DNA of 64,000 nt from assembly GCF_016863315.1 (NCBI RefSeq), contig NZ_BOOQ01000031.1, positions 124,001 to 188,000 of the forward strand. Direction: 5' to 3'. A program made the translations under genes and the position numbers. Positions 9,028 through 18,507 of this stretch are shown here, in pieces. The notes beneath the pieces are model-generated. The model was not told where the DNA came from, ran no database searches, and saw only the letters and a program-made list of their open reading frames with translations. The stretch is from Planotetraspora silvatica (GTDB taxonomy: Bacteria > Actinomycetota > Actinomycetes > Streptosporangiales > Streptosporangiaceae). The stretch's first letter is position 1. The number at the start of each line of letters is the position of its first letter.

Positions 9028-11532
9028 TCATTGGGAGCCGGCGGCCTGTTCCACCACGCGGGCCCATCGTTCGAGGATGCCCTGGGCGCTGTCGACGTCG
9101 TGGCCCTCGGCCCACAGGTGGGTGACGGCCTCGGACGGGTCGGGCAGGACGAGGGCCCAGCTGCCGTCGTCCTCGACGACCCGCACCCCGTCGGTGGTGT
9201 CGATCCTGTGGCCCTCCGCGGCCTCGACCACCGAGCGCATGACCGCCCCCTTGTGGGCCCACGGCGTCGGCACGGTCCGTTTGAGCAGCTTCGCCTCCGG
9301 GATGCGGGCGTCGATCTGGCTGAGGGACAGCCGGGTCCGCGCGACCAGGCCGAGCAGCCGGAGGAACACCGCGAGCCCGTCCACCGTCGGGGCGAACTCG
9401 GGCACGATGAAGCCGCCACGCCCGTCGCAGGCGAAGATCATGTCGGGGTGCCGCGCCGCCGTCGCGAGCGTGTCCACGCCCGTGGCGGTCCAGTCGACCT
9501 GCACGCCGTGGAACCGGCAGACCATCTCGGCGACCCGCGTCGTCGTGACGGGGAGCGCGACCCTGCCTCCCCTGCGCTCGGCCGCGACCAGGTCGAGCAC
9601 TACGAGGAGGGCCCGCTCCTCGCTGATGAGCTGACCCATCTCGTCGACCAGGGACACCCGTTCGCCCACCGGGTCGAACCGTACGCCGAAGGCCGCCCTG
9701 GACGAGGCCACGAGCTCGGCGAGCCGCTGGAGGTCGCGGCGGCGCTCGGCGAGGCTCTCCGTGGGCGAGACGTCGTCGAGGCGGTTGTTGACGGTCAGCA
9801 CGTCGACGCCGGCGCGGCCGAGCAGGCTGGGCAGCACGAGCGAGGACGTGCCTCCCGCGCAGTCGACCACGACCTTCATCTCGGCGTCCTTCACGCCGGT
9901 CATGTCGATGCAGCGCAGCAACTCCCGGGCGTAGGTGTCGACGGCCCTCGCGGGGAAGGTCAGCTCGGCGATCTCCCCGGGGAAGGCCCGGCGGTACTCC
10001 TGGCGTGAGAAGACCCTCTCCAGCTTCCGCTGGGCCGCCTGGGACAGATCGGCCCCGGACTCGTCCATGAACACGATGTCGACGCTCTGGGGGTCGCCCG
10101 CGGTGGTCCGCAGGGCGATGCCGCCCCGCACGTTCTCCCTGGAGGTGTTGAACCGGGTCACCGGCAGCGCGGCGGCCTCCAGGTCGACGACGTTGATGGC
10201 GCTGGAGTTGAGCGCGCTGATCACGGCCCGCTTGAGCGCCCTGGCGGCGCGGGAGGCGTCGCGGGACGTGACGACGGTGTCGCCCTTCCTGAGCGTGGTG
10301 GCGTAGGCGCTGGCCAGCCGTACGCACAGCTCGGGGGTGATCTCCACGTTGACGAGGCCGGAGACGCCGCGGGGACCGAACAGGCTGCGCTGGCCGCGCG
10401 ACTCCCAGATGACGCTGGTGTTGACGACCGCGCCGGCCTCGATGGTCTTGAACGGATAGATCTTCACGCCGGAGGAGACGTAGGCCTCGGCCTCGATGAC
10501 GCACTCGTCGCCGACGACGGCGTTCTCCTCGATCCTCGCGCCGGTCATCACGTCGGTGTTCTTGCCGATCACGCAACCCCGGAGGTGGGCCGCCGGGCCG
10601 ACGTAGACGTTGTCGCTGACGACGGCACGGTGCAGGAAGGCCCCCTCCTTGACCACCGCGTTGCTGCCGAGGACGGTGTATTCGCGCAGTTCGGCCCCGG
10701 CCTCGACCTTGGCGTAGTCGCCGATGTAGAGCGGGCCCTTCAGCACGGCGTCCGGGTCGACGGAGGCGCCCTCGGCGGCCCAGACACCCGGTGCGAGCTC
10801 GAACGCGTCGAAGTCGACCCTGACCTTGCCCTCCAGGACGTCGGCCTGGGCCTTCAGGTAGCTCTCGTGGGTGCCGACGTCCTCCCAGTAGCCGTCCGCG
10901 ACGTACCCGAACAGCCGTTGCCCGCTCTCGAGCAGCTTGGGGAAGACGTCGGACGACCAGTCGACGGACTGTCCCGGCTCGATCTGGTCGAGGACCGAGG
11001 GCTCCATGATGTAGATGCCGGTGTTGACGGTGTCGGAGAACACCTGGCCCCATGTGGGCTTCTCCAGGAAGCGCTGGATCCGCCCGTTCTCGTCGACGAT
11101 GATGATCCCGAACTCCAGCGGGTTCGGCACGCGCTTGAGGCCGATGGTGACCAGGGCCCGGTTCTCCCGGTGGAAGCGGAGCATGTCGGTCAGGTCGATG
11201 TCGGTCAGGGCGTCGCCGGAGATGACGAGGAACCGGTCCTCGCGGAGTTTGTCGGCCGCGTTCTTGACGCTGCCGGCCGTGCCGAGCGGGATCTCCTCGG
11301 TGGCGTAGTGGAGGCTCATGCCGAGCTCGTCGCCGTCGCCGAAGTAGTTGCGGATCAGGGCGGCCAGGAACTGGACCGTGACGACGGTCTCGGTGTACCC
11401 GTGGCGCTTCAGCAGCCGGAGCACGTGCTCCATGATCGGCCGGTTGATGATCGGGAGTAGGGGCTTGGGCTGGTTGGCGGTCATCGGCCGCAGCCGTGTC
11501 CCCTCCCCGCCCGCCATGACGACGGCCTTCAC
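9028..11532 (-). CDS. mannose-1-phosphate guanylyltransferase-like protein fused to degenerate phosphomannomutase domain
   Basis: An 834-residue protein from the GTG at 11532, chosen because AAGGGGTGACC precedes it. Residues 1-235 are a sugar-nucleotidyltransferase with [20 protein letters not shown] and [13 protein letters not shown]. About 250-370 are left-handed beta-helix hexapeptide repeats ([20 protein letters not shown]). The rest resembles phosphohexomutase, but its active-site loops are lost: a TTAGDP stretch replaces TASHNP, DPVGER replaces DGDADR, and CDGRGGFI stands at the GGEESGH-like loop. The N-terminal domain should therefore make an NDP-hexose while the C-terminal domain is probably structural or regulatory. 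Similar fusions occur in Streptomyces (SCO1388 type). It lies 2 bp after the phosphatidyltransferase gene. Confidence 0.9.
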   Translation of the reverse strand: MKAVVMAGGEGTRLRPMTANQPKPLLPIINRPIMEHVLRLLKRHGYTETVVTVQFLAALIRNYFGDGDELGMSLHYATEEIPLGTAGSVKNAADKLREDRFLVISGDALTDIDLTDMLRFHRENRALVTIGLKRVPNPLEFGIIIVDENGRIQRFLEKPTWGQVFSDTVNTGIYIMEPSVLDQIEPGQSVDWSSDVFPKLLESGQRLFGYVADGYWEDVGTHESYLKAQADVLEGKVRVDFDAFELAPGVWAAEGASVDPDAVLKGPLYIGDYAKVEAGAELREYTVLGSNAVVKEGAFLHRAVVSDNVYVGPAAHLRGCVIGKNTDVMTGARIEENAVVGDECVIEAEAYVSSGVKIYPFKTIEAGAVVNTSVIWESRGQRSLFGPRGVSGLVNVEITPELCVRLASAYATTLRKGDTVVTSRDASRAARALKRAVISALNSSAINVVDLEAAALPVTRFNTSRENVRGGIALRTTAGDPQSVDIVFMDESGADLSQAAQRKLERVFSRQEYRRAFPGEIAELTFPARAVDTYARELLRCIDMTGVKDAEMKVVVDCAGGTSSLVLPSLLGRAGVDVLTVNNRLDDVSPTESLAERRRDLQRLAELVASSRAAFGVRFDPVGERVSLVDEMGQLISEERALLVVLDLVAAERRGGRVALPVTTTRVAEMVCRFHGVQVDWTATGVDTLATAARHPDMIFACDGRGGFIVPEFAPTVDGLAVFLRLLGLVARTRLSLSQIDARIPEAKLLKRTVPTPWAHKGAVMRSVVEAAEGHRIDTTDGVRVVEDDGSWALVLPDPSEAVTHLWAEGHDVDSAQGILERWARVVEQAAGSQ

Positions 11533-11534
11533 GG

Positions 11535-12101
11535 TCACCCCTTCGTTAGGTGGCGCACCTGTACGACATACAACACCCCCGCCCACCAATACAGACCAGT
11601 TCCCCAGATGGCGAAGGCCCATCCGAAGATCGTGGAGATCTCCGCGTACCAGCCGTCGTGGGAAGCGAGGAAGAGCAGCGGGAAGGCGTACATGAGGGCC
11701 GCCGTCGCCGCCTTGCCGAGGAAGTGGACCGGCAGCGCCGGGCCGTACCCGTGGCGGCGCAGGACCGGGGGGACCCACAGGAGCATGACGTCGCGCAGCG
11801 GCACCACGAGCGCCAGCCACAGCGGGATGGCGTCGCGCAGCACCAGTCCGACCAGGGTGGCCAGGATGTAGAGCCGGTCGGCGAGCGGGTCGATCAGGCG
11901 GCCCAGCTTGCTGGTCTGCCCCCAGGCGCGGGCGAGCTTGCCGTCGAGCCAGTCGGAGAACCCGGCGAGCATCAGCAGCAGGATGGCCCAGCCGTCCTCG
12001 TGGGGTCCCAGAACGAGCCAGAGGAAGACCGGAACGCCGAGTAGCCGCAGTGCGCTCAGCAGGTTGGGAACCGTGTAGATCCGGTCCTCGGCAGCGTCCA
12101 C
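11535..12101 (-). CDS. CDP-alcohol phosphatidyltransferase family protein (cardiolipin/phosphatidylglycerophosphate synthase-like)
   Basis: A 188-residue integral membrane enzyme from the GTG at 12101 (CTGGGGC upstream). The family signature DGx2ARx8Gx3Dx3D is complete at residues 53-75 ([15 protein letters not shown], then RLIDPLAD). Five to six hydrophobic segments follow. Such enzymes transfer a phosphatidyl group from CDP-diacylglycerol to an alcohol. Its pairing with the nucleotidyltransferase fusion resembles the SCO1389-SCO1388 pair of Streptomyces coelicolor, where SCO1389 is a cardiolipin synthase, so that role is likely here. A longer start at 12155 would overlap the response-regulator gene. 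Confidence 0.88.
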   Translation of the reverse strand: MDAAEDRIYTVPNLLSALRLLGVPVFLWLVLGPHEDGWAILLLMLAGFSDWLDGKLARAWGQTSKLGRLIDPLADRLYILATLVGLVLRDAIPLWLALVVPLRDVMLLWVPPVLRRHGYGPALPVHFLGKAATAALMYAFPLLFLASHDGWYAEISTIFGWAFAIWGTGLYWWAGVLYVVQVRHLTKG

Positions 12102-12111
12102 GCCCCAGACC

Positions 12112-12828
12112 CTACATGCCCCTTTCCCGCGCGCCGCGAGGCGGATCCAGGGCATTGAACTCCGCGTCGACCAAGCCGAACCGGTGGGCCACGACCGCGG
12201 CCTGAGTCCGGTTGCGCAACTCGAGCTTCTCCATGATCGCCGCGACGTGGCTCTTGACGGTCGTCACCCCCACGTGGAGCCGGTCGCCGATCTCGGCGTT
12301 GGACAGGCCCATCCCGACCAGCGTCAGGACCTGGACCTCACGTTCCGTGAGGTTGCCGGGGAGCCGGGCCGTCTGCCGCTCGGCCGCGAGGGCGCGCTCG
12401 ACCACCCGCCGCAGCACCGTCGGGGCGAGCAGCGGCTCCCCCAGGGCGGCCCGCCGCACGGCCTCGACCATCCGGTCCGGGGAGTCGTCCTTCACCAGGA
12501 AGCCGAGGGCTCCGGCACGCAGGGCGGAGTAGACGTTCACGTCGTCGGAAAATGTGGTCAACACCACGATCCGCGCGGCCGGGTCGGCGGCGAGGATGCG
12601 ACGGGTGGCCTCGAGCCCGTCCACGCGGGGCATCCGCAGGTCCATGAGCAGCACGTCGGGCCGGTGGCGCTCGGCGAGCCGCACGGCCTCGGCGCCGTCG
12701 GCGGCCTCGCCGCAGACCTCCATGTCCCCCGCGGCCTCCAGCATCATCCGCACGCCCGCCCGGACCAGCGCCTGGTCGTCGACGACCACGACGCGGATCA
12801 CGACGGGCTCCGTGAGGTCCACCGGCAT
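12112..12828 (-). CDS. NarL/LuxR family response regulator
   Basis: A 238-residue two-component regulator. The receiver domain (residues 11-130) has VVVVDDQALVRAG, phospho-acceptor D63 in LLMDLRMPRVDG, and LTTF and VKDD (Thr and Lys switch residues). The output domain (about 165-225) is a LuxR-type helix-turn-helix with LTEREVQVLTLVGMGLSNAE, then IGDRLHVGVTTVKSHVA. It is downstream of and overlaps the histidine kinase gene by 31 bp, so the pair is translationally linked. The signal is unknown; the phospholipid gene immediately downstream could be a target or just a neighbour. Confidence 0.95.
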   Translation of the reverse strand: MPVDLTEPVVIRVVVVDDQALVRAGVRMMLEAAGDMEVCGEAADGAEAVRLAERHRPDVLLMDLRMPRVDGLEATRRILAADPAARIVVLTTFSDDVNVYSALRAGALGFLVKDDSPDRMVEAVRRAALGEPLLAPTVLRRVVERALAAERQTARLPGNLTEREVQVLTLVGMGLSNAEIGDRLHVGVTTVKSHVAAIMEKLELRNRTQAAVVAHRFGLVDAEFNALDPPRGARERGM

Positions 12829-14459
12829 TCCGGGTCGGCCTCGGGGCCCTCCGCGGGGTCGGGCAGGGGTAAGGACGCGGCCAGGCGCCAGCCGCCGTCC
12901 TCCACGGGCCCGGCCGTGAGCCGGCCGCCGAGCGCGCGGGCCCGTTCGCGCATCCCGGCGATCCCCTGCCCGGTCGAGGGCAGCGTCTCCCCCGGTCCCG
13001 CCGTGCCGGGGCCGTTGCGGACCTCCACGGTCATCGTGCCCTTCTCCATCCCGACCGTGATCTCGGCCGTCGCCTCGGGACCGGCGTGCTTGAGGACGTT
13101 CGTCAGTCCCTCCTGGACGATCCTGGCCGCGGACGCCCGGACGACCAGCGGCGCCGCCACGGCCTCGGTGGCGATGCGCAGCTCCACCCGCAGGCCGGCG
13201 GTGGCCATCCGCGCGACGGCGTCGCGCATGATGTCGTCGGGGTCGGCCAGCGTGAGGTCGAGGCTGACGTCACCGGGACCGGTGTGCGCGAGTTCGTCGC
13301 GTTCGGGATCCCTGAGGACGGTGAGCAGCCCGCGGAGGTCCTCCAGGACGCGGTGGCCGGTCTCCCTGATGTCGGCCAGCGCCTCGGCCGCGGGCCCGGT
13401 CGCCCCGGCGTACTGGGCGGCGCTCGCCCGCAACACCATCGCCCCGACGTGGTGCGCCACGATGTCGTGGACGTCGCGGGCGATCCGCTCCCGCTCGGCG
13501 AGCCGGTCGGCGCGCAGGCGCTCGGCGCTCAGCTCCCTCGCCTGGCGCCCCTCGGCCTGGCGGGCGCGGACGTACCGTCCGATCGCGACGGGGGCGGTCA
13601 CGATGGCCATGAGCGTGACCACGCGGACGAACGTGATGTCGGCCGGGTCGTCGACGATCACGATGGCGGTGACGGCGCAGGTCAGCAGGTACCCGGCGCC
13701 CACCCACGTCCAGCTCGCCGTGGTGGAGAACACGCCCAGTGCGACGAGCGCGAGGAGTTGGAGGCTGCTCCCCGTCCGCGGGGCGTACTGGTCGGCCACG
13801 ACCAGGACCACGCTCTCCAGCAGCAGTACGGCCCCCGGGTGCTTGCGGACGACGCCGAGGGCGAACCCCGCCACCACCACCATGAGACCGACCGCCCACA
13901 CGGGCGGCTTCCCGCTGTCCCAGAAGGGCCAGGTGCCGAGGACGGCGAAGGCCACCCCGCCGCCGGCGAGCAGCAGGTCGAGCAGGGGCGCCGGATCCTC
14001 CTTGCCCTGACCCCTCTCGCTTCGCAGGTATCGGCCGATCAGCACAGGGAAGGCGATGATGCCGACCGAGTAGAACCACGAGTTCTGCGTGAAGGCGATT
14101 CCCGGGTCGGCCAGGTTGACGGCGGTCGCCGCACCGGCGAGGACCGCCACGGGAGCCGTCCAGCGCCACCCCCGGCTCCGGGCCAGCATCCCGACCGCGA
14201 TGGGCAGCAGGATCTGCACCGTGTCCGTCGTCCCGGCGCCGAGCTGGTCGCACACGACGAGCAGCACGGCAAGGTAGACGGCGACCGGGCCGGGCCGCCT
14301 GCGGACGAAGCCGAGCGGCAGCCCGGCGAGAAGGGAGAACAGCCGGGCGATCCAGACGGGCGCCGACGGCCCGCCCACGTGCCCCCCGGTGACGAGCACG
14401 TCGAGGACGACCCCGCACACCGCGAGGAAGACGTCGAGCACTGCGTCACGCCACCGCAT
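12798..14459 (-). CDS. sensor histidine kinase, HisKA_3 type
   Basis: A 553-residue membrane kinase from the ATG at 14459; an upstream ATG at 14582 adds an Arg-rich stretch of poor coding quality. The N-terminal part (residues 1-300) is hydrophobic with about eight to ten predicted membrane helices and no large external loop, suggesting intramembrane or envelope sensing. The dimerisation/phosphoacceptor box is ERIARDVHDIVAHHVGAMV, followed by a GHKL ATPase domain (EGLTNVLKHAG and GQGIAGMRERARALGGRL). It phosphorylates the overlapping NarL-type regulator. Confidence 0.93.
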   Translation of the reverse strand: MRWRDAVLDVFLAVCGVVLDVLVTGGHVGGPSAPVWIARLFSLLAGLPLGFVRRRPGPVAVYLAVLLVVCDQLGAGTTDTVQILLPIAVGMLARSRGWRWTAPVAVLAGAATAVNLADPGIAFTQNSWFYSVGIIAFPVLIGRYLRSERGQGKEDPAPLLDLLLAGGGVAFAVLGTWPFWDSGKPPVWAVGLMVVVAGFALGVVRKHPGAVLLLESVVLVVADQYAPRTGSSLQLLALVALGVFSTTASWTWVGAGYLLTCAVTAIVIVDDPADITFVRVVTLMAIVTAPVAIGRYVRARQAEGRQARELSAERLRADRLAERERIARDVHDIVAHHVGAMVLRASAAQYAGATGPAAEALADIRETGHRVLEDLRGLLTVLRDPERDELAHTGPGDVSLDLTLADPDDIMRDAVARMATAGLRVELRIATEAVAAPLVVRASAARIVQEGLTNVLKHAGPEATAEITVGMEKGTMTVEVRNGPGTAGPGETLPSTGQGIAGMRERARALGGRLTAGPVEDGGWRLAASLPLPDPAEGPEADPECRWTSRSPS

Positions 14460-14634
14460 AGGGGAACGGTATCCGCAGCACGGGCATGGTCCTCTTCCTC
14501 CGGAGGGACGAGACCGTCTCCTCCTTCTGGCCGCCCGGGCGGGGCCATGTGGCCGCGTCCCGGGGTCCTTGTGGCCGCTCACACGGGCCGGACGACGGGG
14601 GCTCCGCGTGGGAGCGCGCCCCTAGCTTCGAGGC

Positions 14635-15225
14635 ATGGCGAACGAGTCAGCGATCTTCTTCAGTCAGTTCCTCCGGGCGCCCGCCGTCACCGGTGCGATT
14701 GCGCCCAGTTCCCGGCGGTTGTCCTCGGCGGTGTGCGTGCCGGTGCCGGAGCGGGGCGACCCCGTGGTGGTCGAGCTGGGGCCGGGCACGGGCCCGTTCA
14801 CCGGCGAGATCCAGCGCCGTCTGGGCGGGCGCGGACGGCACCTCGCCGTCGAGATCAACCCTCAGCTCGCCGAACTCCTCGACGGCGCCCACCCGGGCGC
14901 GGAGATCGTGGTCGACAGCGCCGCGCGGCTTCCCGCCCTCCTCGCCGAGCGGGGCGTGGCCGCGGCCGACGTGATCGTGAGCGGGCTGCCCTGGGCCGCC
15001 TTCTCCTACGGCCACCAGTCGGAGGTCCTCCGCGCGGTCGTCCAGTCCCTCGCTCCCGGCGGGGCGTTCACGACGTTCTCCTACGTGCACGCCAGGGCGC
15101 TTCCCCCCGCGCTGCGTTTCCGCAGGAGGCTCTCCGAGTCGTTCGAAGAGGTCGTGCCGGGGCGCACGGTGTGGCGCAACCTCCCGCCCGCCTTCGTTTA
15201 CCACGCGCGGCGCCCGCGCCGCTGA
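14635..15225 (+). CDS. class I SAM-dependent methyltransferase, PmtA-like
   Basis: A 196-residue cytosolic methyltransferase. The opening FFSQFLRAPAVTGAIAPSSR is typical of the phospholipid N-methyltransferase (PmtA)-like group. SAM motif I is VVELGPGTGPFT at about residues 45-56, motif II includes LAVEINPQL, and SGLPWAAFSYG is at the motif IV position. The family includes phosphatidylethanolamine N-methyltransferases as well as uncharacterised enzymes, so lipid methylation is plausible but unproven. It is transcribed away from the histidine kinase gene, 175 bp apart, and precedes the acyl-CoA dehydrogenase gene by 76 bp. Confidence 0.88.
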   Translation: MANESAIFFSQFLRAPAVTGAIAPSSRRLSSAVCVPVPERGDPVVVELGPGTGPFTGEIQRRLGGRGRHLAVEINPQLAELLDGAHPGAEIVVDSAARLPALLAERGVAAADVIVSGLPWAAFSYGHQSEVLRAVVQSLAPGGAFTTFSYVHARALPPALRFRRRLSESFEEVVPGRTVWRNLPPAFVYHARRPRR

Positions 15226-15301
15226 TTCCCCGCCGATACGGAGACTCATAGGGAGATCGCTTCGTTCTACTATTGCGCGCGACCAGGAAATGGAGACAGT
15301 T

Positions 15302-16483
15302 ATGGACTTCTCACTGCCGGAGAGCGCGCAAGCCGTACAACGCGGCGTCGCGGACATCTGCTCCCATTACGACATGGCTTACTGGGAGCGCTGCGAGGCC
15401 GGGAAACGGTGGCCGGAAGAAGTCTGGGAGGACCTCGCCAAAGGCGGCTGGCTCGGCCTCGCCGTCCCCGAGGAGTACGGCGGCGCCGGGCAGGGACTGC
15501 TGGAGCTCGCGGTCGCCACCGAGACGTTGTCGGCGTCCGGTTCCGCGGGCGGTTCCGCGTTCACCTACGTCCTGACGCCGGGCTTCGGCGCGATGACCCT
15601 GGCCAGGCACGGCACCCCGGAGCAGAAGGCCGCGCTGCTCCCGGGGCTGGCGACGGGCGAGCTCGAGACCTGCTTCGCCCTCACCGAGCCGGACGCCGGG
15701 TCCAACTCGCTGGCGATCTCCACCTTCGCCCGCGAGGACGGCTCCGACTTCGTCGTCAACGGGCAGAAGATCTGGATCACCGGTGTGCAGCGCGCCACCT
15801 GGATGTTGCTCGTCACGCGGACCATCCCCGCCGCCGAGGCCAGGCCGCGGACCAACGGCATGACGGTATTCCTGGTCAACGTGCCGGAGGCGGTCGCGGC
15901 CGGGCAGTTGTCCTACCGGCCGATCCCGAAGATGGGCGCGAACACGACGCCGTCGAACATGGTGTTCATCGACGATCTGCGCGTGCCGGCGACGAACGTG
16001 CTCGGCGAACTCCACGGGGGCGCCACGGTGCTCTGGGACGTCCTCAACCCCGAGCGCATCCTGCTGGGCGCGAGCGCCCTCGGCGGGGCCGAGGTCGCGC
16101 TGCGGGCCGGAGTGGACTACGCGAAGCAGCGCGAGGTCTTCGGCCGGCCGATCGGGTCCAACCAGGCCATCGCGTTCCCGCTGGCGCAGGTCAAGGCCAA
16201 GATCGAGCTGGCCAGGCTCATGCTCTACAAGGCGGCCTGGTCCTTCGACAACGGGCTCCCCTGCGGCACCGAGGCCAACATCGCGAAGCTGACCGCGTCC
16301 CAGGCGGCGTGGGAGGCCGCCGACGCCGCGTTCCAGACCCACGGCGGCATGGCCTACTCGCTGGAGTACCCGGTGGCCCGGCTGCTCACGGACGCGCGCA
16401 TCGGCAAGATCGCGCCGGTGACCGAGGAGTTGCTGCTCAACTACCTCGCGACCCAGGTTCTGGGGCTGCCGCGGAGTTTCTAG
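15302..16483 (+). CDS. acyl-CoA dehydrogenase family protein
   Basis: A 393-residue flavoenzyme that would introduce an alpha-beta double bond into an acyl-CoA. Start ATG 15302 follows GGAG at good spacing; an ATG 12 bases upstream is less suitable. FAD/substrate signatures are CFALTEPDAGSNSLAIST and GQKIWITGVQRATW. At the C terminus the MCAD-type glutamate of IYEGT is replaced (IAPVTEELL). A glutamate in LNPERILLG, about E251, sits where isovaleryl-CoA dehydrogenase keeps its base. It is followed by SRPBCC and crotonase-like genes, suggesting acyl-CoA catabolism. The substrate is unknown. Confidence 0.92.
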   Translation: MDFSLPESAQAVQRGVADICSHYDMAYWERCEAGKRWPEEVWEDLAKGGWLGLAVPEEYGGAGQGLLELAVATETLSASGSAGGSAFTYVLTPGFGAMTLARHGTPEQKAALLPGLATGELETCFALTEPDAGSNSLAISTFAREDGSDFVVNGQKIWITGVQRATWMLLVTRTIPAAEARPRTNGMTVFLVNVPEAVAAGQLSYRPIPKMGANTTPSNMVFIDDLRVPATNVLGELHGGATVLWDVLNPERILLGASALGGAEVALRAGVDYAKQREVFGRPIGSNQAIAFPLAQVKAKIELARLMLYKAAWSFDNGLPCGTEANIAKLTASQAAWEAADAAFQTHGGMAYSLEYPVARLLTDARIGKIAPVTEELLLNYLATQVLGLPRSF

Positions 16484-16559
16484 CCGCCGGATCCGCCATT
16501 GCGTATGCGGCTTCGGGGGAAGTAAAGACATACGTAAGGCAGCGGTGAAGGGACATCGG

Positions 16560-16982
16560 ATGGACAAGCCGTACGCGAGCACCGTGATCAGGGCGGACGC
16601 CGACGAGGTCTGGGCCTACCTCCGGGACTTCGGCAACCTGGCGGAGTGGCTTCCCGGCATCACGACCTGCGAGATCGAGGACGGCGGGACGCTCGCTCCC
16701 GGGGCCGTCCGGCGGATCGAGGGCGCCGGCGGGGTCTTCCGGGAACGCCTGTCGTCCCTCGACGACCCGGAGCGGTCGCTGACGTACGAGATCCTCGAAT
16801 GCCCGCTGCCGGTCAGGAACTACCGGGCGACATGCCGGGTGGCCCCGGTGACGGACACCGGTGAGGCGTTCGTGGAGTGGTACGCGTCCTTCGAGGCCGA
16901 CGACCCGGGCCGGGTGGCCAAGATCTTCACACGTGGCGTCTTCGCCCCCGGCCTCGACTCCCTGCGCAAGCGGTTCGGCTGA
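16560..16982 (+). CDS. SRPBCC family protein (polyketide cyclase/dehydrase-like)
   Basis: A 140-residue START/Bet v1-like helix-grip protein. It opens with [20 protein letters not shown] and NLAEWLPGI, the usual beta1-alpha-alpha hallmark, and continues through [20 protein letters not shown]. The fold makes a hydrophobic cavity; members bind or cyclise small hydrophobic ligands. The ATG at 16560 has AAGGGA upstream and is preferred to a GTG at 16545. It follows the acyl-CoA dehydrogenase gene by 76 bp on the same strand. No catalytic residue can be assigned. Confidence 0.85.
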   Translation: MDKPYASTVIRADADEVWAYLRDFGNLAEWLPGITTCEIEDGGTLAPGAVRRIEGAGGVFRERLSSLDDPERSLTYEILECPLPVRNYRATCRVAPVTDTGEAFVEWYASFEADDPGRVAKIFTRGVFAPGLDSLRKRFG

Positions 16983-17000
16983 CCGCCGCCGCGCGGACCC

Positions 17001-17783
17001 TCAGGAGAAGCGCGGGGGCCGCTTGTCCCGGACGGCCCGGACCCCTTCGGCCACGTCGGGACCGGTGAAACCGAGGAACTCCATGGCCAGCGACGCGTCG
17101 AACGACGGGCCCGCCAGCCGGAGCCAGTTGTTCAGGGAGTATTTGGTCAGCCGGATGGCCTCGGCGGAGCCGTTCGCCAGTCGCACCGCGACGTCCAGCG
17201 CCCTGTCGTGGACCTGGTCGTCGTCGACGCACAGGCTGACCAGGCCCATCGCCTCCGCCTGCTCCCCCGACACCGGCTCGCACAACAGCAGGTGGTACTT
17301 GGCCTTCGCCAGGCCGCACAGCAGGGGCCAGACGATCGCCGCGTGGTCGCCCGCCGCCACCCCGAGCCGCGTGTGACCGTCGATCACGCGTGCCGTACGG
17401 CCGGCCACCGAGATGTCGGCGAGCAGCGCCACCGCGAGCCCCGCGCCCACGGCGGGCCCCTGGATGGCCGACACCACCGGCTTGGGGCAGTTGATCACGT
17501 TGTAGACGATGTCGCGCGCCTCGGCGAAGACGCGCATGCGGGTCGCGTGGTCGCGTGTCATCTCCTCGATCATCGACAGGTCGCCTCCCGCGGAGAACGC
17601 CGCGCCCTCCCCCCGGATGAGCACCGCGCGGACCGCGTCGTCGGCGCCGGCGTCCTGCCACACCTCGGCGAGCTCACGGTGCCCGGTGCGGTCCACCGCG
17701 TTCAGCCTGCCGGGCTCGCTGATGACGATCCGCAGCACTCCGTCGGCCGGCCAGTCGATCTTCAGCTTCTCGTAGTCCCTCAC
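17001..17783 (-). CDS. enoyl-CoA hydratase/isomerase (crotonase) family protein lacking the hydratase glutamates
   Basis: A 260-residue crotonase-fold protein with the acyl-CoA oxyanion segments [16 protein letters not shown] and [14 protein letters not shown]. Aligned by eye to rat enoyl-CoA hydratase, the two catalytic glutamates (E144 and E164) correspond to A117 and H137. Only D146 in VAAGDHAA offers a nearby acid. It is thus unlikely to be an ordinary hydratase; isomerase, hydrolase or another crotonase chemistry is possible. It is convergent with the SRPBCC gene (18 bp between ends). Confidence 0.88.
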   Translation of the reverse strand: MRDYEKLKIDWPADGVLRIVISEPGRLNAVDRTGHRELAEVWQDAGADDAVRAVLIRGEGAAFSAGGDLSMIEEMTRDHATRMRVFAEARDIVYNVINCPKPVVSAIQGPAVGAGLAVALLADISVAGRTARVIDGHTRLGVAAGDHAAIVWPLLCGLAKAKYHLLLCEPVSGEQAEAMGLVSLCVDDDQVHDRALDVAVRLANGSAEAIRLTKYSLNNWLRLAGPSFDASLAMEFLGFTGPDVAEGVRAVRDKRPPRFS

Positions 17784-17823
17784 GCCTGCGCACAGTAACC
17801 GCGCAGCACCCCGGAGGGAACGG

Positions 17824-18507
17824 TCACGGCCGCGCGGCCTCCATCAGAGATTCGACGAGCCGGTTGTCCGTACCGCGCTCGGGGTGCCACTGGACGCCGA
17901 CGGCGAACCGGTGGCCGGGGATCTCGATCCCCTCCACGATCTGGTCGTCCGCCCACGCGACCGCCTGGAGCCCGGTGCCGAGCCGCCTGACGCCCTGCCG
18001 GTGCGCGCCGGTCACCTCGGCGTGATCGCCGATCGCCTTGCCGACCTTGCTCGAGACGCTCACGGTGATCTCGTGCCTGGCCGTCTCGTGCCGCTCGTGG
18101 GCGACGACGTCGGGCAGCCAGGGGATGAGCGTGCCGCCCTGGGACACGTTGAGCATGTGCATGCCGCGGGAGATCGCAAGCACCGGGAGGTCCGCCTCCA
18201 CCGCCGCCCGGGCAAGGGCCAGTTCGAAGCGGTCACGGTGGACCTGCGGCTCCTCGACCCTCTTGTCCGGCTCCTCGCCGTACAGGGAGGGGGAGATCTC
18301 CACGCCGCCCGCGAGGATCAACGCGTCGAGGCCGCGCACATAGTCGGCCACGGACGCCGGACTGGTCGGGGGGAGCAGGAGCGGGGCGCCGCCCGCCTTG
18401 TCCACGGCCGTGGCGTACGCCTGGGGCGAAATGGCGGCCTCCCTCACCCATACGCTCCATCGCGCGGCCTCGAGGTAGGTGGTGATACCAACGATCGGAC
18501 GCGCCAT
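17824..18507 (-). CDS. class I glutamine amidotransferase-like protein, PuuD-type, with Ser at the nucleophile position
   Basis: A 227-residue protein of the gamma-glutamyl-GABA hydrolase (peptidase C26) family. Recognisable stretches are [32 protein letters not shown] and [13 protein letters not shown]. The nucleophile elbow, normally GICRGMQ, reads [11 protein letters not shown], so the catalytic cysteine is Ser113 (codon 18169-18171). The histidine of QWHPE is kept. The protein may hydrolyse by serine, bind a ligand without catalysis, or be inactive. The gene lies 40 bp after the crotonase-like gene on the same strand. Confidence 0.88.
   Translation of the reverse strand: MARPIVGITTYLEAARWSVWVREAAISPQAYATAVDKAGGAPLLLPPTSPASVADYVRGLDALILAGGVEISPSLYGEEPDKRVEEPQVHRDRFELALARAAVEADLPVLAISRGMHMLNVSQGGTLIPWLPDVVAHERHETARHEITVSVSSKVGKAIGDHAEVTGAHRQGVRRLGTGLQAVAWADDQIVEGIEIPGHRFAVGVQWHPERGTDNRLVESLMEAARP

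Noticed and set aside
8876-11053. 725-residue minus-strand ORF overlapping the nucleotidyltransferase
   Set aside because: Wrong frame of the same strand; Arg/Gly-rich composition, no domains.
17824-18507. Frameshift or sequencing error behind the Cys to Ser change
   Set aside because: The frame and flanking motif residues are intact on both sides; a single-base error cannot be excluded without reads, but the sequence as given is a clean substitution.
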